Of a stretch of DNA of 64,000 nt, positions 16,455 to 24,923 are shown in pieces (positions within the stretch are counted from its first letter, which is position 1; each line of letters starts with the position of its first letter). A model generated the notes under the pieces. The model was not told the DNA's origin, searched no databases, and was given only the letters and a program-made list of their open reading frames with translations. This DNA is from Rhizobium sp. Root1203. Lineage in GTDB: Bacteria > Pseudomonadota > Alphaproteobacteria > Rhizobiales > Rhizobiaceae. A program made the translations under genes and the position numbers. The stretch spans positions 1 through 64,000 of the forward strand of contig NZ_LMCW01000056.1 of NCBI RefSeq assembly GCF_001424945.1, in the 5' to 3' direction.

Positions 16455-17369
16455 ATGACCACCGGCTCTCTCTACGAAATCCACGATCGGCGCTTCGGTA
16501 ACCTGATCGTCGGCAGTGCGCGGCTGGAAGAACTCCATTCGGGCTGCCGCTGGGCGGAAGGTCCGGTTTGGTTCAACGATGCCAACCAGCTCCTTTGGAG
16601 CGATATTCCCAACCAGCGCATCATGCGGTGGACACCCGAAGGCGGCGTCTCCGTCTATCGCCAGCCGTCCAACTTCAGCAACGGCCACACGCGCGACCGG
16701 CAGGGCCGCCTGGTCTCCTGCGAGCATGGCACGCGTCGCGTGACGCGAACGGAGATCGATGGTTCGGTGACCGTGCTCGCCGACAGTTTTGAGGGGAAAC
16801 GGCTGAACTCGCCGAACGATGTCATCGTCCGCTCGGACGGCTCTGTGTGGTTCACGGACCCAACCTACGGCATTCTTTCGGATTACGAAGGCTATCGTTC
16901 CGAGCCCGAGCAGAAGACGCGCAACGTCTACCGCCTCGATCCGGAAAGCCGTGAGCTGACGGCGGTCGTTACGGATTTCAACCAGCCGAACGGCCTTGCC
17001 TTCTCGCCTGACGAAACCACCCTTTATATCGCCGATTCCGGCGCCAGCCATGACGCGACCCTGCCACGGCACATCCGCGCCTTCGACGTCGTCGACGGCT
17101 TGAGCTTGGCGCGGGGTCGCGTGTTCGCCCTTATTGACAAAGGCATCCCCGACGGCATCCGCACGGACATCGCCGGGAACCTTTGGTCAAGCGCTGCCGA
17201 TGGCGTGCAGTGCTTTGCGCCGGACGGGACGCTACTCGGCAAGATCCTCGTGCCCCAGACGGTTGCGAACCTCACATTCGGTGGCCCCCGCCGCAACCGC
17301 CTCTTCATCGCGGCCACCAACTCGCTCTATTCCATCTACGTGACGGCAAAGGGCGCGCAGGTGCCGTGA
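16455..17369 (+). CDS. SMP-30/gluconolactonase-family lactonase
   Basis: The 304-residue protein is a six-bladed beta-propeller of the SMP-30/gluconolactonase/LRE family. Visible metal-site and family segments are WAEGPVWF (E near residue 36), LNSPNDVIVRSDGSVWFTDP (N and D in the propeller centre) and NGLAFSPDETTLYIADS. It probably opens a sugar lactone. With no signal peptide it acts in the cytoplasm, presumably on the product of the sugar imported by this operon. The substrate is not certain: gluconolactone, xylonolactone, arabinonolactone and others are all possible. It is the last gene of the operon and is followed by a hairpin. Confidence 0.88.
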   Translation: MTTGSLYEIHDRRFGNLIVGSARLEELHSGCRWAEGPVWFNDANQLLWSDIPNQRIMRWTPEGGVSVYRQPSNFSNGHTRDRQGRLVSCEHGTRRVTRTEIDGSVTVLADSFEGKRLNSPNDVIVRSDGSVWFTDPTYGILSDYEGYRSEPEQKTRNVYRLDPESRELTAVVTDFNQPNGLAFSPDETTLYIADSGASHDATLPRHIRAFDVVDGLSLARGRVFALIDKGIPDGIRTDIAGNLWSSAADGVQCFAPDGTLLGKILVPQTVANLTFGGPRRNRLFIAATNSLYSIYVTAKGAQVP

Positions 17370-17373
17370 GGAG

Positions 17374-17398
17374 GCCGCCGTCCCACTTGGGAGGCGGC
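17374..17398. terminator. Probable bidirectional terminator
   Basis: GCCGCC-G-TCCC pairs with GGGA-GGCGGC (10 base pairs with one bulged G) between the stop codons of two convergent genes, the lactonase and the small lipoprotein. No strong T-run is visible on either side, so efficiency is uncertain. Confidence 0.5.
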
Positions 17399-17414
17399 GA
17401 CTGAAATGGCCGGT

Positions 17415-17672
17415 TTAACGGCAACGTGCTTCATAGGTCCGGCCGTAGCGATCACGATAGACGCAATAGCCTCGCCGTTCCGTCGATCGGCCGATCAGCG
17501 CACCAGCGAGACCTCCCGCCACGGCGCCGACAGCTGCTCCGCCCCAACTGTTGGAAACGGCTCCGCCAATAATTGCGCCGGTGCCGGCCCCGATGGCTGT
17601 TCCTTGCTCTGTGGCTGTGCAGGATGCGAGTGCGCCAATTGTTGCACTGACGAGTACGATTTTTCTGAACAT
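17415..17672 (-). CDS. Small glycine-zipper lipoprotein
   Basis: The 85-residue protein starts with a lipoprotein signal (MFRKIVLVSATIGALASC, lipobox ending in C18). The core, GTAIGAGTGAIIGGAVSN then GAAVGAVAGGLAGALIG, is a double glycine zipper, followed by a charged tail with two cysteines. It resembles the YMGG/OmpA-associated glycine-zipper lipoproteins thought to sit in the outer membrane. No function is assigned. It converges on the lactonase gene. Confidence 0.85.
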   Translation of the reverse strand: MFRKIVLVSATIGALASCTATEQGTAIGAGTGAIIGGAVSNSWGGAAVGAVAGGLAGALIGRSTERRGYCVYRDRYGRTYEARCR

Positions 17673-18104
17673 CTCAAAGTTCCCCCGGTTTGGGTTACAA
17701 TCAGGAGCTGCAAGGTTACACGCCTTTGCAGAACTCCGGTGGCGGAGAACTCTCTAACAAGGGCTCTCCGCCGGGAGCGATCCCAGAGTGATGAAGATCC
17801 CTGTGATCGGTGGAGTAACACCAATCCGGGACTTTTGTTCCAAACCTCAAATCGGGAGGTTCGGCGAGAAAGCGATGTTTCAGAGCCAGTTCGATGCGAT
17901 TCTGCCGTAGGTGTTCCGGTGCCGATTGCGGGCGAGCATATGGTAGTCGGAAACTTTTTTCCCGGCTCGCCTCCAATAAGCAAGCTGAAGCTTCGACCAG
18001 CTCCCGAAGAAGCACTATGTGATTCCACATCTTGCGCCACCGCGTTTCGCACCTACCTCTGTTCGCGGTTGCGCTCAATGCTCCCCTCAAAAAGGACAAG
18101 CTTC
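17673..18104. other. 432-base gap without a supported gene
   Basis: The frame of the downstream glutathione transferase stays open through this stretch on the plus strand but encodes no family residues before ATG 18105. A 127-codon minus-strand frame (17716-18099) also exists; its product is unlike any family I recognise and it has no good start signal. The region should contain the promoters of the lipoprotein gene and of the transferase gene. I see no strong dyad here. Confidence 0.4.
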
Positions 18105-19001
18105 ATGACTGAAAAATCCCCCGCTGACAATTTTCCCGCTGGTTACGAGCCGCCCAAGGTGTGGACGTGGGAAAAGGGAAATGGCGGCCAGTTTGCCAAT
18201 ATCAATCGCCCGATCGCAGGACCGACGCATGAGAAGGAATTGCCTGTCGGAAAGCACCCGTTGCAGCTTTACTCACTGGCGACGCCCAACGGCGTGAAGA
18301 TCGGAATCATGCTTGAAGAGCTTCTGGCGGCTGGCCATGAGGGCGCCGAATACGATGCGTGGCTGATCAGGATCGGCGACGGCGAGCAATTCGGCTCCGG
18401 CTTCGTTGGCGTCAATCCGAACTCGAAAATCCCGGTTCTCGTCGATCGCTCCACGCCGGAGCCGACCCGTGTGTTCGAAAGTGGTGCGATCCTCTTGTAT
18501 CTCGCCAACAAGTTCGACGCCTTTCTGCCGAAGGACCACGTTGCGCGCACCGAAGCGATGAACTGGCTGTTCTGGCAGATGGCATCGGCCCCCTATCTAG
18601 GCGGCGGTTTCGGTCATTTTTACGCCTACGCTCCGATGCACATTCAATACGCCGTTGACCGCTTCTCCATGGAAGTGAAACGTCAGCTTGACGTGCTCGA
18701 CCGGCACCTTGCAGAGAACCAGTTCATGGCCGGCTCTGAATATTCAATCGCCGACATTGCGATCTGGCCCTGGTACGGCAATCTGGCGCAAGGCAAAGCC
18801 TATGGCGATGCCGGCGCGTTCCTCGACGTTCAGAGTTACAGGAATGTGCAGCGGTGGACTGCCGAGATCACAGCGCGACCGGCGGTCAAGCGTGGGCGCA
18901 TGGTCAATCGTGTGGCCGGCGACCCTTCCGAGCAACTCCACGAACGCCACGATGCCTCCGACTTCGACAGGATGACGCAGGACAAGATCGGGGCGATCTG
19001 A
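18105..19001 (+). CDS. yghU: YghU-type glutathione S-transferase
   Basis: The 298-residue protein matches the Nu-class transferases such as E. coli YghU, which use glutathione to reduce disulfides and organic hydroperoxides. Typical features are the N-terminal extension YEPPKVWTWEKGNGG, the thioredoxin-fold segment KHPLQLYSLATPNGVKIGIM, VNPNSKIPVLVDR with the cis-proline, ESGAILLYLA, and the C-terminal ADIAIWPWYGNL. ATG 18105 fits the family length. It is followed by a TetR gene whose promoter carries two matching palindromes, so the two may be functionally linked. Confidence 0.9.
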   Translation: MTEKSPADNFPAGYEPPKVWTWEKGNGGQFANINRPIAGPTHEKELPVGKHPLQLYSLATPNGVKIGIMLEELLAAGHEGAEYDAWLIRIGDGEQFGSGFVGVNPNSKIPVLVDRSTPEPTRVFESGAILLYLANKFDAFLPKDHVARTEAMNWLFWQMASAPYLGGGFGHFYAYAPMHIQYAVDRFSMEVKRQLDVLDRHLAENQFMAGSEYSIADIAIWPWYGNLAQGKAYGDAGAFLDVQSYRNVQRWTAEITARPAVKRGRMVNRVAGDPSEQLHERHDASDFDRMTQDKIGAI

Positions 19002-19020
19002 GAAGGCTCGTTTCCCAATC

Positions 19021-19092
19021 TACCGATCGGTATGAAATTCGCCCATCATGTCTGGACAGGCGGGAAAGTATCTGGTTACATACCGATTGGTA
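19021..19092. promoter_or_regulatory. Paired TetR-type operators
   Basis: TACCGATCGGTA (19021-19032, a perfect palindrome) and TACCGATTGGTA (19081-19092) start 60 bases apart; the second ends 20 bases before the TetR start codon at 19113. The form is typical of TetR-family operators, so I infer autoregulation by the adjacent regulator, possibly by looping or cooperative binding. Confidence 0.65.
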
Positions 19093-19112
19093 GGAAACGG
19101 ACATAGCGCATC

Positions 19113-19772
19113 ATGGCCCGGCCAAAAGAGTTTGACGCAACAGAAGCCCTTGCATCTGCAGTGAGACTGTTCTGGGAAAAGGGCTATGACGGGACGTCTG
19201 TGTCGGATCTCACCGATGCAATGAGGATCACGCGTCCCAGTCTTTACGGAACTTTTGGCAACAAGGAGGAGCTGTTCCGTCGGGCCCTCCAGTTCTATGA
19301 CGCCGAATATATGGGCTTCATTGAAGAGGCGCTGGCTGAGCCGTCCGTCGACGTCGCCGTTGCACGATTGGTCTATGGATATGTCGATGCGCAGACCCAC
19401 GCGGAAACACCGACCGGCTGCCTCGCCCTAAATGGTGCCGTGGCCTGTTCGGAGGAGGCAGAGCCGATCCGAAAGACACTGATCGATCGGCGGGTCGGGA
19501 TCGAAATCGCGTTGTGCGCAAGGTTGATCCGCGCCCGGGACGGCGGTGATTTGCCGATCGATTGCGATCCGGCCGATCTCGCACGCTTTGTCGTGACAGT
19601 GGCATTGGGAACGGCTTGCCAGGCCAAAGCAGGTCGCACCCGTGATGAACTCCGGCGCGTTGTCGAGATCGCATTGGCGGCACTTCCATTCCGTCGACCG
19701 CAGTCGGCTGCTTCTTCAAATGTGCTGTCTCGCCACCCTTCACCCGGCTTGGACGTTGCCTATGAGCGATGA
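19113..19772 (+). CDS. TetR-family transcriptional regulator
   Basis: The 219-residue protein has an N-terminal TetR helix-turn-helix (about residues 10-55: ATEALASAVRLFWEKGYDG then SVSDLTDAMRITRPSLYGTF) and an all-helical ligand-binding C-terminal part containing TGCLALNGAVACSEEAEP, characteristic of the AcrR/YcnC-like subgroup. It is probably autorepressing through the palindromes just upstream. The glutathione transferase gene 5' of it, in the same direction, is a possible co-regulated target. The inducer is unknown. Confidence 0.9.
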   Translation: MARPKEFDATEALASAVRLFWEKGYDGTSVSDLTDAMRITRPSLYGTFGNKEELFRRALQFYDAEYMGFIEEALAEPSVDVAVARLVYGYVDAQTHAETPTGCLALNGAVACSEEAEPIRKTLIDRRVGIEIALCARLIRARDGGDLPIDCDPADLARFVVTVALGTACQAKAGRTRDELRRVVEIALAALPFRRPQSAASSNVLSRHPSPGLDVAYER

Positions 19773-19983
19773 ATTCGTACTAGCGGCTACTGCATGGAGT
19801 GACCGTCGCAAAGACTGGGCCCGTCTGGGCGCCAGCCGGTGCGGGACGGGCTGAGTCCGCCCTGCGAGTGGCCGCCGACTTGACGTAGCCCGCGACCCCT
19901 CCAAATTTTTCCTAATATTGCCAGCATGACACGCAGCCAGCGTGAACGGTTGTTTGCGCTCAGACGATGAATAGGTATTGGAA

Positions 19984-21267
19984 ATGTTGCTTGAGCTCGC
20001 GCTAAAACATTTGATCAAAATCGGAACCCTCACCGTTACGTTCCCCGACGGGCTGAAGCGGGTCTTTGGGACCGGCGAGGAACCGCACGCATCGCTCACC
20101 ATACGCACGAAGAGGGCCGAACGCCGCCTGCTGCTCAACCCGGCGCTAGCGCTGGGCGAGGCCTATATGGACGGCGATCTCGAGCCGGCTCCCGGCAGCC
20201 TCTTCGAGACACTCGACTTTCTTGCAATGAACTCGATGGAGGGCGGCAGCCACCCCTTCGACAAGCTCATGGAAAAGCTGCGCTGGTTTCGGCGTCACTT
20301 TGACCAGCTGAACTTTGCATCAAGATCAAGGCGCAATGTTGCCCACCACTATGATCTCGACGCGCGTCTCTATTCGCTCATGCTGGACGAGGACCGTCAA
20401 TATTCGTGTGCCTATTTTCCCGACGGAGGAGAAACGCTCGAGGAGGCGCAACTCAAGAAGAAGCAGCATATTGCTGCCAAGCTGAGACTCGATCGGCCCG
20501 ATCTGGAAATCCTGGATATCGGATGTGGGTGGGGCGGAATGGCGCTCTACCTTGCCCGGGAATTCAATGCGCGTGTCACCGGTCTGACCTTGTCGACCGA
20601 ACAGCTCGAGGCGGCCCGCGCCCGCGCCCGGGAGGCGGGGCTCGAACACAGGGTCAAGTTCGAGCTCATGGACTACAGATCGTGGTCCCGGCCTGTCGAC
20701 AGGGTGGTCTCCGTCGGCATGTTCGAGCATGTCGGCATCAATCACTTCAGAACCTTCTTCGACAAGGTGCGCTCGATGCTGAAGGATGACGGTGTGGCCC
20801 TGATCCACGCCATCGGCCGTGCTGACGGTCCGGGGAGTACGAATCCGTGGATTGCGAAGTACATTTTCCCTGGGGGCTATTCCCCGGCCCTGTCGGAGGT
20901 CCTGTCCGTCGTTGAACGGTCCGGTTTATGGGCGACGGATATCGAGGTGTTGCGCCTCCACTATGCGAAAACACTGGCCCATTGGCGCGATCGGTTCGCG
21001 AAGCATCGGGCGACGCTCGCCAAGCTTTACGACGAGCGGTTCTGTCGTATGTTCGAGTTCTATCTGATCGGCTCGGAACTGGCTTTCCGTCGGATGGGCC
21101 ACATGAACTGGCAGCTCCAACTGACGCGCAACGTCGATGCACTGCCGTTGGCACGCGACTACATGGTCGATGCAGAGCGTGGAGGCGGAACATTGGACGC
21201 CGGACGAAATCCGGTGCCGATGAGCGCCACAATGGCGGCAAAAGATCTCGCAATGTTGAGACGCTGA
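19984..21267 (+). CDS. cfa: Cyclopropane-fatty-acid-phospholipid synthase
   Basis: The 427-residue enzyme transfers a methylene group from S-adenosylmethionine to unsaturated acyl chains of membrane phospholipids. The SAM-binding motif ILDIGCGWGGMALYLA is at about residues 175-190; the substrate-binding segments NVAHHYDLDARLYSLML and MFEHVGINHFRTFF are family hallmarks. The length is slightly above E. coli Cfa (382). ATG 19984 is chosen; an upstream TTG two codons earlier is possible. It is separated by about 210 bases from the TetR gene, so it probably has its own promoter. Confidence 0.95.
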   Translation: MLLELALKHLIKIGTLTVTFPDGLKRVFGTGEEPHASLTIRTKRAERRLLLNPALALGEAYMDGDLEPAPGSLFETLDFLAMNSMEGGSHPFDKLMEKLRWFRRHFDQLNFASRSRRNVAHHYDLDARLYSLMLDEDRQYSCAYFPDGGETLEEAQLKKKQHIAAKLRLDRPDLEILDIGCGWGGMALYLAREFNARVTGLTLSTEQLEAARARAREAGLEHRVKFELMDYRSWSRPVDRVVSVGMFEHVGINHFRTFFDKVRSMLKDDGVALIHAIGRADGPGSTNPWIAKYIFPGGYSPALSEVLSVVERSGLWATDIEVLRLHYAKTLAHWRDRFAKHRATLAKLYDERFCRMFEFYLIGSELAFRRMGHMNWQLQLTRNVDALPLARDYMVDAERGGGTLDAGRNPVPMSATMAAKDLAMLRR

Positions 21268-21290
21268 CTGGGTTGGGTGATTTTCACGGG

Positions 21291-21308
21291 CCGGTCCCAA
21301 AGGACCGG
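21291..21308. terminator. Hairpin between convergent cfa and M14 peptidase genes
   Basis: CCGGTCC and GGACCGG form perfect 7-base arms around CAAA in the 75 bases separating two convergent genes. No T-run follows, so it is a weak bidirectional terminator candidate. Confidence 0.4.
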
Positions 21309-21342
21309 TCCGATATAGAGCGGCGAGGACGCTGCTGCGCCG

Positions 21343-23076
21343 TTAGCTCCCCAACCTTGTTGGGGCAAGTCCTTGCCAAGCCTCATAGGCTGAAAGTACC
21401 GTCTCCATCTGCGCGGTGTGGCCGGTGATGAAATCATCGCCGTAGATCGTCTCGTCCGGATACTCCGTAATCAACGTCAGCGGCACGCTATGGCGGTCGT
21501 CGATAGACGACAGGCATGGGAAGCCGTTGATGATGCGGAAGCCGGTTTCGCCGGCATGGATTTCGTAAAGTGCGATCTGCCGGTCGTTGTAGTCGAGCAG
21601 GCCCGGAATGGCACCGAGATGGCGCGTGACGTGGTCCAGCATTGCCTCGGCTTGTTCGGTCCAGCCTGCATGATGCCGCATGACGAGGAAAAACCCCTTT
21701 GGCAGTGTCCACATGGGAAAATTGCGCGGTACATAGCCGGAAAGCGGCCGCGTCCATTCGTGCGAGGGATAGCCGTGGAGGTTGATATGCAGCTGGGCAT
21801 TGCTCAACGTCTGCGCCTTGAAGCGGATTACCTTTTCGTTGAGATGCGCGCCGGCGTTTTCCTGCGTGCGATATTCGAGATCGTCGCCGAGTGCCGTGTA
21901 GCGGGCGGCATGGTGCATGTGACGCGGATTGTCGACGCGCAGCCGCTGGTGCAGAGCATATCCGTCCGGGTTCTCAAGCGGCGAGATCGTAAAATGGGCG
22001 TCCGGCCTTTGAGCAAGCCTGCGGCCGGCACGGATCGCGCCGACGATGCCAGTCGTCTCGTTGGGATGCTGGCCGGCGCTGATCATCACCGCAGCGTCGC
22101 TGCCTACTATATATCGCGCCGAGAGGTTGCGGCCCGACCGCGAGCGGGCATCGAATTCCTCGCCTCCTAGCTCAGCAAGCAGACGGGCGATTTGAGCTGC
22201 CGCCGGCGGCTCGACGGCCGTATCGACCGGCTGATCCCCACCGTCGAGGAAGCCCGTGGAAAGCGGGCGTGTCTCGATGTGAACGGAGATTTCGCCTTCG
22301 CTGCGCGCGACTTCCGGCACGATCTGACCTGGCTTCAAGCCGCGGTCTCCGAGCGGCCGGCCGGATTTCGTCTGGAAAAACTCGAGCAGCGAGAAGTAGA
22401 AATCCTCGTGCAGCGCTTCCCGCAAGCTGACGACCTCGTCGCCGACAGCGAGCGCCATATCCTCGGCAGGATGTGCAACACGGATGTTGAGTTCCTCGAA
22501 ATAGGGTTCCTGCGCTCCCCACTCGTGGTTTGCCACGGCGCAGATGGCCTCGCCGAACAGGCGCTCGTAGTCCGTCTCAAGCCGCTCGCCACTTTCGCCC
22601 ACAAGTCGCAGCCATCCGGTCGGAGATATATTGGTCTCGCCGACGACATCGGTATGAACGCGGTTCGGCGCAAGCACCTTCAAGTACTCGTTCTTGCCGG
22701 CACGTGTCAGCGTCACGTCGTAGAAGAAGCCGTCGTCTTCGCGGGCGACGAAATCGATCTTCGCATCGCCGACCAGCGACGCCAGCGGGTAGGCTTCAAG
22801 GCGGAACCGGTTGGCAGGCGCATCGCGATGCACCGGATAGCGAATTTCGATCGCCTCGACGCCGTCGAGGTTTACCTCTTCGAGGAAGACGTAGAGCAGC
22901 GGCTTGTAGGCGCTGCGGATGCGGGCGGTAACGCCCTTGTCCTTCAGGCGTTTCTCGGTGTCGCGACGGCTATTGGTATCGTCGAAGGTCCAGGCTTCGA
23001 GCGAGCAACCCGGAACGGCGTCCGCAACCAGCTGCTCGAGGCTGCGCTCGAAGGATTTCCGATATATCGTGGTCAT
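21343..23076 (-). CDS. M14-family zinc carboxypeptidase
   Basis: The 577-residue protein carries a C-terminal M14 domain. The zinc motif HPNE gives H337 and E340, and the third ligand is H434 in INLHGYPSHEW. An N-terminal part of about 300 residues, without a signal peptide, is not assigned to a familiar domain. The enzyme should cleave C-terminal residues or amidated groups from peptides in the cytoplasm. It is the last gene of the minus-strand operon that encodes the peptide transporter and pxp/biotin-carboxylase genes, 6 bases downstream of a permease gene, so it probably processes imported peptides. Substrate specificity is unknown. Confidence 0.88.
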   Translation of the reverse strand: MTTIYRKSFERSLEQLVADAVPGCSLEAWTFDDTNSRRDTEKRLKDKGVTARIRSAYKPLLYVFLEEVNLDGVEAIEIRYPVHRDAPANRFRLEAYPLASLVGDAKIDFVAREDDGFFYDVTLTRAGKNEYLKVLAPNRVHTDVVGETNISPTGWLRLVGESGERLETDYERLFGEAICAVANHEWGAQEPYFEELNIRVAHPAEDMALAVGDEVVSLREALHEDFYFSLLEFFQTKSGRPLGDRGLKPGQIVPEVARSEGEISVHIETRPLSTGFLDGGDQPVDTAVEPPAAAQIARLLAELGGEEFDARSRSGRNLSARYIVGSDAAVMISAGQHPNETTGIVGAIRAGRRLAQRPDAHFTISPLENPDGYALHQRLRVDNPRHMHHAARYTALGDDLEYRTQENAGAHLNEKVIRFKAQTLSNAQLHINLHGYPSHEWTRPLSGYVPRNFPMWTLPKGFFLVMRHHAGWTEQAEAMLDHVTRHLGAIPGLLDYNDRQIALYEIHAGETGFRIINGFPCLSSIDDRHSVPLTLITEYPDETIYGDDFITGHTAQMETVLSAYEAWQGLAPTRLGS

Positions 23077-23082
23077 GCGGGT

Positions 23083-23925
23083 CTACCTTGAGCTTCTGCC
23101 GGTCGGATCGAGACTGTCGCGCAGCCAGTCACCGAGAAGATTGAGGCCGAGGACGGTGAGGAGGATGGCAAGGCCGGGGAAGACGCTAACCCACCATGCG
23201 GTCTGCAGGTACGTACGGCCATCGGCAAGCATGCCGCCCCAGCTCGGAATGGTCGGATCGACACCGAGCCCGAGGAAGGTGAGGCTGCTTTCGAGGAGAA
23301 TATTGTTGGCGACGTTCAGCGTCATCAGCACGATTACCGGACCGATCAGGTTTGGCAGGAGGTGCTGGACGATGATGCGCCAGTCCCTGACCCCGATCGC
23401 GCGAGCCGAGAGGATGAATTCGCGCTCGCGCAGCGTCAGCACCGAGCCACGCACCAGGCGGGCATATTGCACCCACTGCGAGACGATCAGCAGGATGATG
23501 GTGTTTGTCAGACTACCGCCGACGATGGCGATGAAGGTGATGGCGAGCAGGATGAACGGCATGGCGAGTTGCAGGTCGGCGAACCGCATGACCAGCATGT
23601 CCCAGAAGCCCCGGTAATAGCCGGCGATCAGGCCGACGATCACGCCGAAGAATACGGAGCCGATCACCGAGGTGAAGCCGACCAAAAGCGAGATCTTGCC
23701 GCCGGCAACCACGCGCGCCAGCACGTCGCGGCCGAGAGGGTCGGTCCCGAAAGGATGCGCCGCTGTCGCGAACGGCCTGGCAAGCCGCGCCATCAGGTCG
23801 ATCCTGTCGGCGCCGCCCGGAAAGAGCACGTCGGAGAAAATCACGGCAAGGCAGATGACGGTAGTAAGCAGGGAACCAAGGATGAATTCAAGGCTCGCAA
23901 AGCGCGAGGAGGTTTTGGCAGCCAT
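23083..23925 (-). CDS. Peptide ABC transporter permease, DppC-like
   Basis: The 280-residue protein has an N-terminal membrane segment, the OppC_N-like region HPFGTDPLGRDVLARVVAGG (about residues 57-76), and a binding-protein-dependent transport domain with SARAIGVRDWRIIVQH near 180, the ATPase-coupling EAA loop. It forms the channel together with the DppB-like permease encoded 6 bases upstream. Dipeptide, oligopeptide and nickel transporters share this family; the gene neighbourhood favours peptides or lactam derivatives. Confidence 0.93.
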   Translation of the reverse strand: MAAKTSSRFASLEFILGSLLTTVICLAVIFSDVLFPGGADRIDLMARLARPFATAAHPFGTDPLGRDVLARVVAGGKISLLVGFTSVIGSVFFGVIVGLIAGYYRGFWDMLVMRFADLQLAMPFILLAITFIAIVGGSLTNTIILLIVSQWVQYARLVRGSVLTLREREFILSARAIGVRDWRIIVQHLLPNLIGPVIVLMTLNVANNILLESSLTFLGLGVDPTIPSWGGMLADGRTYLQTAWWVSVFPGLAILLTVLGLNLLGDWLRDSLDPTGRSSR

Positions 23926-23931
23926 CGTCGA

Positions 23932-24855
23932 TTACTCCGTCCGGATGCGCGGATCGACCAGCCCGTAGGCGATGTCGACCAGAAGGTTTATGCCGACGAT
24001 CATCAGCGACAAAACGGTAATGACGGCCTGGAGTACGGGATAGTCGCGAGCGCCGACCGCGTCGAAGGCAAGCGTACCCATGCCCGGCCAGTTGAAGACG
24101 CGCTCGATGACGACGATGCCGCCGAGCAGACCGCCGAACTGCAGGCCGAAATAGGTGATCAGCGGAATGGCGCAGTTGCGCAGCGCATGCTTATAGAGAA
24201 CCTTGCTTTCGCTCAGGCCTTTTGCGCGGGCTACCATGATGTATTGCGACTGCAGGGTTTCGAGCATCGACGTGCGCACCAGCCGAACGTTTGTTGCCGT
24301 CAGGATGATGCCCATCGTCACTGCCGGCATGATATAGCTTGCGACGCCCGACATGCCGCTCGGCGGCAGCCAGCCGAGCGTGATTGAGAACAGCAGGACA
24401 AGCATGGTGGCCAGCCAGAAATTCGGGAAGGAAAGGCCGACCAGTGAGAAGATGCGGATGATCTGATCCGCCGCCTTGCCGCGAGAGGTGGCAGCCTTGA
24501 TGCCGAGCGGGATCGATAGCACGATCGACATCGCCATCGACAGGAAGGCGAGAAGCAAGGTCGCTGGCAGCGCATCGCCGACCAAGAGCGAAACGGACGT
24601 GCCGCCGGCAAAGCTGCGGCCGAAGTCGAGCGTGACGAGGCCCTTGATGAAGTTCCAGTACTGGATGAGGAACGGCTGATCGGTTCCCAGCGCTGCACGG
24701 ATGCGCGCGAGATCTTCTTCCGTCATGCTGCCGCCGCCCTGGAACATCGTCACGGCGGGATCGCCAGTTAGTCGGATTGCGATGGAGACGACGAGCGTAA
24801 TGGCGATGACAACGAAAATCGCCTGTAGCAATCGCTTGATGAGGAAACCGGCCAC
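23932..24855 (-). CDS. Peptide ABC transporter permease, DppB-like
   Basis: The 307-residue integral membrane protein has the typical DppB/OppB layout: an N-terminal segment followed by a periplasmic loop with GDPAVTMFQGGGSMTEEDLA, then five membrane helices and the coupling loop VARAKGLSESKVLYKHALRN (about residues 205-225). It pairs with the DppC-like product. A GC-rich hairpin lies upstream, between it and the substrate-binding protein gene. Confidence 0.93.
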   Translation of the reverse strand: MAGFLIKRLLQAIFVVIAITLVVSIAIRLTGDPAVTMFQGGGSMTEEDLARIRAALGTDQPFLIQYWNFIKGLVTLDFGRSFAGGTSVSLLVGDALPATLLLAFLSMAMSIVLSIPLGIKAATSRGKAADQIIRIFSLVGLSFPNFWLATMLVLLFSITLGWLPPSGMSGVASYIMPAVTMGIILTATNVRLVRTSMLETLQSQYIMVARAKGLSESKVLYKHALRNCAIPLITYFGLQFGGLLGGIVVIERVFNWPGMGTLAFDAVGARDYPVLQAVITVLSLMIVGINLLVDIAYGLVDPRIRTE

Positions 24856-24881
24856 TTTGTTTTCCTTGAAGAGAAGTTCAG

Positions 24882-24907
24882 CCCCGCCCGCAGCGCCGCG
24901 GGCGGGG
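24882..24907. other. GC-rich hairpin after peptide-binding protein gene
   Basis: CCCCGCCCGC and GCGGGCGGGG form perfect 10-base arms around a 6-base loop, in the 68 bases between the binding-protein stop and the DppB start on the minus strand. No T-run follows in that orientation. It likely protects the upstream message from 3' exonucleases or attenuates readthrough. Confidence 0.65.
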
Positions 24908-24923
24908 TGTTTGCCAGGTGATA

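Noticed and set aside
17716-18099. 127-codon minus-strand frame upstream of the glutathione transferase gene
   Set aside because: No start signal, no family resemblance and no sign of a neighbour; kept only as part of an unassigned gap.
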